From Aeromonas eucrenophila (lineage in GTDB: Bacteria > Pseudomonadota > Gammaproteobacteria > Enterobacterales > Aeromonadaceae), in contig NZ_CDDF01000017.1 of the NCBI RefSeq assembly GCF_000819865.1, positions 186,001 through 250,000 of the forward strand: 64,000 nt of DNA. Reading direction: 5' to 3'. A program made the position numbers and the translations under genes. Shown here piece by piece: positions 58,257 to 64,000 of the stretch (the first letter of the stretch is position 1; the number at the start of each line of letters is the position of its first letter). Below the pieces are notes generated by a model, which was given only the letters and a program-made list of their open reading frames with translations, was not told where the DNA came from and did no database searches.

Positions 58257-59398
58257 GAGGTTACTCCTTTGCAATGAATGGATTTGCTGCGACCGCACAG
58301 GCGCAGCAGCAGCGCCATGGGGCCACGCTGATACCAGCGGCCGACCCGGCTGCGATCCGGCTGCCCCATCGCCTGGGTCAGGCGGTCGAGGACGATGGCC
58401 AGCAGCACTATGCCGAGGCCGCCGATGGAGGCGAGCCCCATGTCGAGGCGGCCTATGCCGCGCAGCACCATCTGGCCCAGGCCGCCGACCGCGATCATGG
58501 AGGCGATCACCACCATGGAGAGCGCCAGCATCAGGGTCTGGTTGACCCCGGCCATGATGGTTGGCATGGCGAGCGGCAGTTGCACCTTGAACAGCAGCTG
58601 GGAGGGGCTGGCACCGAACGAGTGGGCCGCCTCCACCAGATCGGCGGGCACCTGCCGGATCCCCAGCATGGTCAACCGGATCATGGGCGGCAGGGCGAAG
58701 ATGACGGTCACTACCACCCCGGGCACGTTGCCGATGCCAAACAGCATGACGATGGGGATGAGGTAGACGAAGGCCGGGGTGGTCTGCATGGCATCCAGCA
58801 GCGGCCGGGTCCAGGTGGAGAGCCGCTCGCTGCGGGCCAGCAGTATGCCGACCGGCAGCCCGATCAGCACGCAGAAGAACAGCGAGGTCAGCACCAGCGA
58901 CAGGGTCACCATGGCATCGGACCAGGCACCGATGAGGCCTATCCCGATGAGGGAGACCAGGGTGCCGAGCGCCATGCGGCCGTTGACCAGCTGCCAGGCG
59001 ATCAGGGTCAGCAGGCCTATCATCAGGGCGGAGGGCACCGTCTGCAGCAGGTGAGTCATGGCGTTGAGGGTCAGCTCCACCGGCGCCCGCACCAGCTGGA
59101 ACACAGGCCGCAGGTTCTCCACCAGCCAGCCGATGCCGCTCTCGACCCAGCGGTCCAGCGGCACCAGCGCCTGCTGGAAGGGATCCAGCCAGTCGATGGA
59201 GGCCCCGGTATCCGCCGTGGCGATCTGGTTCTGCCAGTCGGCGGCCTGGGTTTCGGTGCTGCCCCAGGGATCGCTGGTAGCGGTGGTGGCCGTAGCGGCC
59301 CAGGGATCGGCCTGCGCCTCGTCGGCCCAGGCAGGGCCGCTCGCCAATAACAACAGCGCCAGCAAGCCGGCCAGCAGACGGTGAGGGATCAAATTCAT
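58253..59398 (-). CDS. proW: Glycine betaine/proline ABC transporter permease
   Basis: A 381-residue inner-membrane permease of the ProU osmoprotectant importer. It has a hydrophilic N-terminal region of about 100 residues, as in E. coli ProW, here preceded by a signal-like stretch ([18 protein letters not shown]). At least seven helices follow. The ABC-permease coupling loop is [53 protein letters not shown] is typical of the betaine/choline group. Overlaps both neighbours by 4 bp. Confidence 0.94.
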   Translation of the reverse strand: MNLIPHRLLAGLLALLLLASGPAWADEAQADPWAATATTATSDPWGSTETQAADWQNQIATADTGASIDWLDPFQQALVPLDRWVESGIGWLVENLRPVFQLVRAPVELTLNAMTHLLQTVPSALMIGLLTLIAWQLVNGRMALGTLVSLIGIGLIGAWSDAMVTLSLVLTSLFFCVLIGLPVGILLARSERLSTWTRPLLDAMQTTPAFVYLIPIVMLFGIGNVPGVVVTVIFALPPMIRLTMLGIRQVPADLVEAAHSFGASPSQLLFKVQLPLAMPTIMAGVNQTLMLALSMVVIASMIAVGGLGQMVLRGIGRLDMGLASIGGLGIVLLAIVLDRLTQAMGQPDRSRVGRWYQRGPMALLLRLCGRSKSIHCKGVTS

Positions 59399-60591
59399 AG
59401 CGGGGTACTCCTGTCCAGGGTGTTCAGCAGGTTGGCCTTGGAGATGAGCCCAAGGTAGGTACCATCCTGCTCGACCACGGGCACCTGACAGGGTGCGGCG
59501 GCCACCTGGCTGATGAGTTCGTTGAGGGAGGTGTCGGCCAGGATGGGCTGGATATCCGCCAGCAGCGCCTGCTCCAGGCTCCCCCTGTCACGCACCGCCT
59601 GACTCAGCGACTCGACCGAGACGACCCCGATGAAGTGGCGGCTGCGATCCACCACGTAGCCGTACTCCCGCTCCAGCTCCTTGAGCTGGCGCAGGGCGTT
59701 GCCCGGCCCATCCGTGGTGTGTTTCTTGATGAGCGGCGTCTGCTTGCGACTGGCCACATCCCGGGCGCTGAACACGTTGGCGAGATCCACCCCGCGAAAG
59801 AAGGCGCGCACATAGTCGTTGGCGGGCTGGTTCAGGATCTCGTCCGGGGTGCCGACCTGCACCACCTGGCCATCCTGCATGATGGCGATGCGATCGCCGA
59901 TGCGCATCGCCTCGTCCAGATCGTGGGAGATGAAGACGATGGTGCGCTGCTGGCTGGCCTGCAGCTTGAGCAGCTCGTCCTGCATCTCGGTGCGGATCAG
60001 GGGATCCAGCGCGGAGAAGGCCTCGTCCATCAGCAGGATGTCGGGGTCATTGGCCAGCGCCCTGGCCAGGCCGACCCGCTGCTTCATGCCGCCGGAGAGG
60101 GCATCGGGGTAGGCGTCAATCCACTGCCCCAGGCCCACCTGGTGCAGTGCCTGACGGGCACTCTGCTGGCGCTCCGCCAGCGGCACCCCGGCCAGCTCCA
60201 GGCCGAAGGCGGTATTTTCCAGCACGCTCAGGTGGGGCATCAGGGCGAAGGATTGAAACACCATGCTGATCTTCTTGCGCCGCACCTGGCGCAGCTCGCT
60301 GTCCGAGATGGCGGCTATGTCCTCGCCGTCGATCAGCACCTGACCACGGGTCGGCTCGATGAGGCGGTTGAAGAGGCGCACCAGGGTGGATTTGCCCGAG
60401 CCGGAGAGGCCCATCACCACGAAGATCTCCCCCTCGTGGATGGCCAGATCGACCCCCTGCACCCCTAGCGTCTGTCCTGTCTTGTGCAGGATGCTGGCAC
60501 GGTCGTGGCCTTTTGCCAGCAATTTGAAGGCCTTTTCCGGCTGTTCTCCGAAGATTTTATAGAGTGATTTGACTTCGAGTTTGACTGTCAT
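59395..60591 (-). CDS. proV: Glycine betaine/proline ABC transporter ATPase
   Basis: A 398-residue ATPase, the first gene of proVWX. Walker [10 protein letters not shown] near residue 60, Q-loop, signature [15 protein letters not shown], Walker [17 protein letters not shown]. Two C-terminal CBS domains (about 280-390) probably sense ionic strength, as in OpuA-type transporters. The start at 60591 has AAGGA close upstream. The operon imports compatible solutes during osmotic stress. Confidence 0.95.
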   Translation of the reverse strand: MTVKLEVKSLYKIFGEQPEKAFKLLAKGHDRASILHKTGQTLGVQGVDLAIHEGEIFVVMGLSGSGKSTLVRLFNRLIEPTRGQVLIDGEDIAAISDSELRQVRRKKISMVFQSFALMPHLSVLENTAFGLELAGVPLAERQQSARQALHQVGLGQWIDAYPDALSGGMKQRVGLARALANDPDILLMDEAFSALDPLIRTEMQDELLKLQASQQRTIVFISHDLDEAMRIGDRIAIMQDGQVVQVGTPDEILNQPANDYVRAFFRGVDLANVFSARDVASRKQTPLIKKHTTDGPGNALRQLKELEREYGYVVDRSRHFIGVVSVESLSQAVRDRGSLEQALLADIQPILADTSLNELISQVAAAPCQVPVVEQDGTYLGLISKANLLNTLDRSTPL

Positions 60592-61008
60592 ACTGTCCTT
60601 TTTTCATGGTCGACATCTGGGTGATTAGCCTGCCGAACGCGAACCAATTACTTTCTACACTAAACAATTTACATGAATAACAAAAGAACCATAAGAGTCC
60701 AAACAAATTACTTCAGTCATAAATAACTGATTTTTATAACTTATTTACAGCAACAAAAATTCAACAGATGACCGAATAACGCCGAAAAAACATGAGATTC
60801 TTGCAATAAAAATCCATAACCATTCCATTTAATGAGCAAAATCAAGCGAATGAGGGTCATGGCGGAGGGCCACTCCCGGGTGGATGGCTGCCGCCCATGA
60901 AGGGCCCTTAAATAATTACAATACTAACTATATTTAATCGCTATGAGGGGAACACTCGGAGGGGGTTGGGCAGAGCGAGAATAGATGCCGGGTGCGACGG
61001 CCAAGCCG
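60592..61008. other. AT-rich control region upstream of proVWX
   Basis: 417 bp. The first ~250 bp next to proV are strongly AT-rich, as expected for an osmotically regulated, H-NS-silenced proU promoter. No exact promoter was assigned. The part nearer folA holds a GGGCC...GGCCC hairpin (about 60868-60907) and nothing else recognisable. Confidence 0.5.
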
Positions 61009-61038
61009 CAAAAAAAGCCCCTCGCAACGGGAGGGGCC
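61009..61038 (-). terminator. Terminator of folA
   Basis: Minus-strand GGCCCCTCCCG-TT-GCGAGGGGCTT stem with one mismatch followed by T5, 18 bp after the folA stop. Confidence 0.85.
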
Positions 61039-61055
61039 TGCTTGGTGCGAGTGGA

Positions 61056-61550
61056 CTAGCGTCGCTGCCAGGTCTCAAAGCTGTAGGGGTGCGGGTTCTT
61101 CTCGTCCGCCGGGTGCGCCTCACGCTCGAGGCACTGCCACTCCCCCTCGTCGAAGGTGGGGAAACGGGTGTCCCCCGGGACCGCCAGCTCGATCCGGGTC
61201 AGGTAGAGACGATCCGCCCTCGGCAACAGTTGGCCATAGAGATGGCCACCGCCGATCACCATCAGCTCATCCACCGCCTCGCCGCTCGCCAGCAGCGCCA
61301 GCGCGGCCTCGACCGAATCGACCACCTCCACCCCATCGACCCGGTAATCGGGGTTGCGGCTGATCACCAGGTTGCGGCGCCCGGGCAGCGGCCGACCGAT
61401 GGACTCGAAGGTCTTGCGCCCCATCAACACCGGCTTGCCCAGCGTGACCCGCTTGAAGTGGGCCAGATCGGCGGGCAGATGCCAGGGCATCTGGTTGTCC
61501 AGCCCGATAACGCGATCCTGCGCCATGGCGGCAATCATGGAAATTTGCAT
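61056..61550 (-). CDS. folA: Dihydrofolate reductase
   Basis: A 164-residue NADPH-dependent enzyme that makes tetrahydrofolate; the trimethoprim target. Motifs: ISMIAAMAQDRVIG, MPWHLPADLAHFKRVTLGKPVLMGRKTFESIGRPLPGR with catalytic Asp28, VIGGGHLYGQLL and the C-terminal PYSFETWQRR. Chromosomal type. It lies after yjjB on the same strand with 24 bp between, so it may be co-transcribed. Confidence 0.96.
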   Translation of the reverse strand: MQISMIAAMAQDRVIGLDNQMPWHLPADLAHFKRVTLGKPVLMGRKTFESIGRPLPGRRNLVISRNPDYRVDGVEVVDSVEAALALLASGEAVDELMVIGGGHLYGQLLPRADRLYLTRIELAVPGDTRFPTFDEGEWQCLEREAHPADEKNPHPYSFETWQRR

Positions 61551-61574
61551 GGGTTCAGCCTCTTGCAGCCTGTC

Positions 61575-62042
61575 TCAGACAATGGGCCGGTTACGGTACA
61601 CGACCAGGGAGGGGATCGCCAAACCGAAACTGAGCGCCCCCACGATAAACAACACCTTGAGGCCATTGGTCACCGCATGATGGATGAGCTCGGTGGTCAC
61701 CCCCGAGATGTTGAGCTCCACCACGGCGATCATGGTCTTGAACGCATAGCTGCCGGGGATCATGGGGATGATGGAGGCGACGCTGAACACCGGCCGGGGG
61801 GCCAGCAGACGCTGCGACCAGTAGACGCAGACAAAGCCGACCGTGGTGGACGCCGCCAGGGTGGCCCACTCGATGGGCATGCCGTAATGGATCAGCAGGG
61901 TACGCAGGCTGTGGGCCAGGGCACCGCCCATGGCGCAATACTTCAGCATGCGCGGCGGCACGTTGAACAGCATGGCGAAGCCCACCGCCGGGATGGCCGA
62001 CCAGAACGCATCCCTGGCCAGCAGCAGGAGCAGATCCATCAT
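61575..62042 (-). CDS. yjjB: Threonine/serine exporter family protein, YjjB-like subunit
   Basis: A 155-residue membrane protein with four to five helices, of the ThrE_2 (DUF3815) type. Conserved: PAVGFAMLFNVPPRMLKYCAMGGALAHSLRTLL and the signature VASIIPMIPGSYAFKTM. In E. coli YjjB works with YjjP as a dicarboxylate (succinate) exporter. The start is ATG at 62042 or the next codon; GGGGGA lies six bases before the first. It follows yjjP by 94 bp. Confidence 0.88.
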   Translation of the reverse strand: MMDLLLLLARDAFWSAIPAVGFAMLFNVPPRMLKYCAMGGALAHSLRTLLIHYGMPIEWATLAASTTVGFVCVYWSQRLLAPRPVFSVASIIPMIPGSYAFKTMIAVVELNISGVTTELIHHAVTNGLKVLFIVGALSFGLAIPSLVVYRNRPIV

Positions 62043-62136
62043 AGTGTTTCCCCCAGCCGAACCGGCAACTGCTGGCGGCGGATAAGCGCTGCACCTAGGG
62101 GGGATGGCCCTGGCCCGCAGGCCCTTTCATTTCGCC

Positions 62137-62949
62137 TCATATCGAGTCCCACCACAGCTTCCAGCCCCAGATCCCGGTGACCGACATGGCCAGCACTATG
62201 CCGATGACGGCGCTGACGGTGAGCAGGGTCGCCGTGCCCCAGCGGGCCAGCCCCAGATTGAAGTAGCCCTTCACCATGTCGGACACGGCGTTGATGAGCG
62301 GGAAGCCCGGCACCAGCAACAGCACGCTGGCCGCCATGGTGAGATAGGGTTGGTCTCCCCACTGGAAGTAGGTGGCGCTGGAGGCGATCAGGGTGGCGAC
62401 AAACCCGGTCACGGCGAAGTTGATGAGCGGGCTGTGGTGATGGCGGGCCATCAGCTGGCGCACCCGCATCGCCACCGCAGAGGCGACGAAGGTCACCAGG
62501 AAGATGGGCCAGTCGCCGCCGAACAGCAGGCTGAAGGCGCCACAGGAGAGCCCCACCATGGGCACCACCAGCCAGGGGTGATAGTGGAATGGCACTATGC
62601 CATCGAGCCGCTGGCGTACCTCCCGCACCCCGACAAGCTCCTTCTCCGCCAGGATGCAGAGGCGCTGAACCTCGCACACCACCTGCATGTTGATGCCCTG
62701 ATCCCGCACCCGGCGGGTGGTGGTGACGCAGTTGCCCTGATAGAGGCTGGTCAGCACTATGGCGCTGGCGGAGATGGCCATCTCGACGCTCTCCAGCCCG
62801 AGAGCCAACCCGAGCCGGACCGTGGTCTGCTCTATGATGCGCCCCTCGGCCCCATGTTGAGCCAGCAGCTGGCCCACCTTGACGATGATCCGGGTGATCT
62901 CTGTCTGTTGTTCCGGTGACAGCACCCTTCTTGGCGTGATACTTCTCAT
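62137..62949 (-). CDS. yjjP: Threonine/serine exporter family protein, YjjP-like subunit
   Basis: A 270-residue membrane protein of the ThrE (DUF1212) family. The N-terminal cytoplasmic part (residues 1-125, with KVGQLLAQHGAEGRIIEQTTVRLG) is followed by about five helices with PLINFAVTGFVATLIASSATYF and the signature ASVLLLVPGFPLINAVSDMVKGYFNLGLAR. It probably forms the exporter with YjjB. First gene of yjjP-yjjB-(folA). Confidence 0.9.
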   Translation of the reverse strand: MRSITPRRVLSPEQQTEITRIIVKVGQLLAQHGAEGRIIEQTTVRLGLALGLESVEMAISASAIVLTSLYQGNCVTTTRRVRDQGINMQVVCEVQRLCILAEKELVGVREVRQRLDGIVPFHYHPWLVVPMVGLSCGAFSLLFGGDWPIFLVTFVASAVAMRVRQLMARHHHSPLINFAVTGFVATLIASSATYFQWGDQPYLTMAASVLLLVPGFPLINAVSDMVKGYFNLGLARWGTATLLTVSAVIGIVLAMSVTGIWGWKLWWDSI

Positions 62950-63085
62950 AATCCCTTAGAGTCGTAGCAAGATGAAATGTGCCGAGATACTACCCCAAAC
63001 GGTATAGTCCTTCACCCATATCTGATGATTTAGCCAGCCCAGATGTTATTTATCCGGCGCCCAGCGCCGCTTGGCAGCAAATAAC

Positions 63086-63122
63086 AAACAAACCACCCAA
63101 CTAATTAACATCGGGTGGTTTG
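63086..63122 (-). terminator. Terminator of the DUF3135 gene
   Basis: Minus-strand AACCACCC / GGGTGGTT stem with a 14-base loop followed by TGTTTGTTATT. Confidence 0.65.
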
Positions 63123-63168
63123 CCTGCAAGAATATGCGGGGGAATAAAGAGAGCGGGGGGCTAATACC

Positions 63169-63507
63169 TTATTTATTGCGCCTATGATCCGACAGTTGAA
63201 TCACATTATTCAGCGGCGGCCGCGCCTCCTCCCGTGCCGATGACTCCTCCTGCAGCTGGCTCATATGACGGCGCATGGCATAGAAAGAGTCGTGCATCAT
63301 GTTGGCGATCCGGATGCAGCTATCCAGATTATTCCGGGCCAGACGCCGCTGGCAATCGATGCGAAATTGCAGGCCCCGCAGCCGCCGTTGCCGATCCGGC
63401 CCCACCTGCGCGATCAGGGCATCTATTTGCTGGTGCAACAGCTCATCGAGCCGCTCCGGCTCGTCGAGGGCCCAGTGTTTCAGAGTATCGAAATCAGGCA
63501 GCTCCAT
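63169..63507 (-). CDS. DUF3135 domain protein
   Basis: A 112-residue, mostly helical, charged cytoplasmic protein. It begins with the family pattern LPDFDTLKHWALDEPERLDELLHQQIDALI and continues with LRGLQFRIDCQRRLARNNLDSCIRIANMMHDSFYAMR. Function unknown; found mainly in Vibrio, Aeromonas and relatives. The start at 63507 has AGGAGGGC upstream. Single gene. Confidence 0.8.
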   Translation of the reverse strand: MELPDFDTLKHWALDEPERLDELLHQQIDALIAQVGPDRQRRLRGLQFRIDCQRRLARNNLDSCIRIANMMHDSFYAMRRHMSQLQEESSAREEARPPLNNVIQLSDHRRNK

Positions 63508-63909
63508 ATGCCCTCCTGGCCAGAGGCCTCATGTGTGACACTTCATGACTACGTTCAGCACATAATTTCACCGTCCGTAAGGAAGGTTATATAAGATCGC
63601 GGTGGATCTGGTTCAGCCCCTACCGCGTCACAGGAGTCCTGTTTTAAGGCAATGGTGAGAGATTATGGGGGAGTTAAAGATTTATTCTTTATGAATCATA
63701 TGATTATCAACATGATGCCAGTGCCACTTTTTTTATAAATTTTATCGGCTCATGTCGTGGGCTTTATTCCCAAACCATCGATAAACACAGAATTGTTTTC
63801 GTTCGAATCAGATTCTCCTGCTCATGGTGGCAAAGCTCGCCATGCTTTAACATATCTCACTGATTATGTTATTTTATTTGCCACTTTTCCGAGCGACAAA
63901 GAGCACAGC
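63508..63909. other. Intergenic region upstream of mog
   Basis: 402 bp between divergent genes, AT-rich from about 63650 on. It contains a GCGGT/ACCGC hairpin (about 63600-63626) and a CATGG...CCATG pair (about 63823-63844). No molybdenum-cofactor riboswitch or gene was recognised. Confidence 0.5.
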
Positions 63910-64000
63910 ATGAGCAAGGCAAGAATCGGCATCGTCACCGTCAGCGATCGCGCCAGTGCAGGCATCTATGAAGATCTGTCCGGCAAGGCCATCATCGACA
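63910..64000 (+). CDS. mog: Molybdopterin adenylyltransferase (N-terminal part)
   Basis: The first 30 codons before the window ends: ARIGIVTVSDRASAGIYED matches E. coli Mog (LRIGLVSISDRASSGVYQD) better than MoaB. The enzyme adenylates molybdopterin before molybdenum insertion, and its product is needed by molybdoenzymes such as TorA in this window. Confidence 0.85.
   Translation, partial: MSKARIGIVTVSDRASAGIYEDLSGKAIID

Noticed and set aside
60592-60850. Foreign AT-rich island before proV
   Set aside because: AT-rich DNA upstream of proU-type operons is expected for H-NS control; no genes or mobile ends are present.

Overview
The window looks like a chromosomal segment of an Aeromonas species (Gammaproteobacteria). 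The coding sequence is GC-rich, the proteins read like homologues from Aeromonadales, Vibrionales and Enterobacterales, and several gene orders are of gammaproteobacterial type: ribD-ribE-ribBA-ribH-nusB-thiL-pgpA, accB-accC-yhdT-panF-prmA, torCAD with torSTR, cysJIH, proVWX, and the ydjA/sppA/gap/yeaC/ansA neighbourhood. The genus is inferred, not proven. I see no phage, plasmid backbone, transposase, CRISPR array, rRNA or tRNA. Almost everything is housekeeping or central metabolism.

Layout. 0-2 kb: part of a peptide ABC transporter (fused ATPase, start of the binding protein). 2.6-10.7 kb: riboflavin biosynthesis plus nusB, thiL, pgpA and nrdR on the minus strand, split between ribBA and ribH by an opposite-facing secreted trypsin-like protease with a GlyGly-CTERM tail. 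10.8-12.6 kb: a ParB-like protein and glyA. 12.8-23.4 kb: a complete TMAO respiration locus, with TorS/TorT/TorR sensing, pentahaem TorC, TorA and its chaperone TorD, plus three small accessory genes. 23.6-34.9 kb: acs, then aroQ-accB-accC-yhdT-panF and prmA, with a PTS permease, a LysR regulator and an NADPH:quinone reductase-like gene inserted. 35-45 kb: acetyltransferase, nitroreductase, fadH, sppA, NUDIX, a long-form GAPDH, yeaC, a MITE-like element and ansA. 45.6-64 kb: gltS, a dCache chemoreceptor, prfB (programmed frameshift), lysS, a PhzF protein, cysJIH, proVWX, folA, yjjB/yjjP, a DUF3135 gene and the start of mog.

Two patterns stand out. First, five genes carry degenerate tandem copies of their own ends just outside the reading frame. 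These are the 3' ends of pgpA, nrdR and the GAPDH gene, and the 5' ends of fadH and the membrane gene after torD. The copies differ largely at silent positions. At the two 5' cases, each extra copy is a mini-ORF whose TGA overlaps the next ATG, which would couple translation. Second, the gap before prmA holds two back-to-back minus-strand units, each with a sigma-54-like -24/-12 element, about 85 nt of non-coding sequence and a strong intrinsic terminator. They look like tandem small RNA genes. Terminators, a likely PsrA operator before fadH, Tor boxes before torC and a PurR-like box before glyA complete the regulatory picture.
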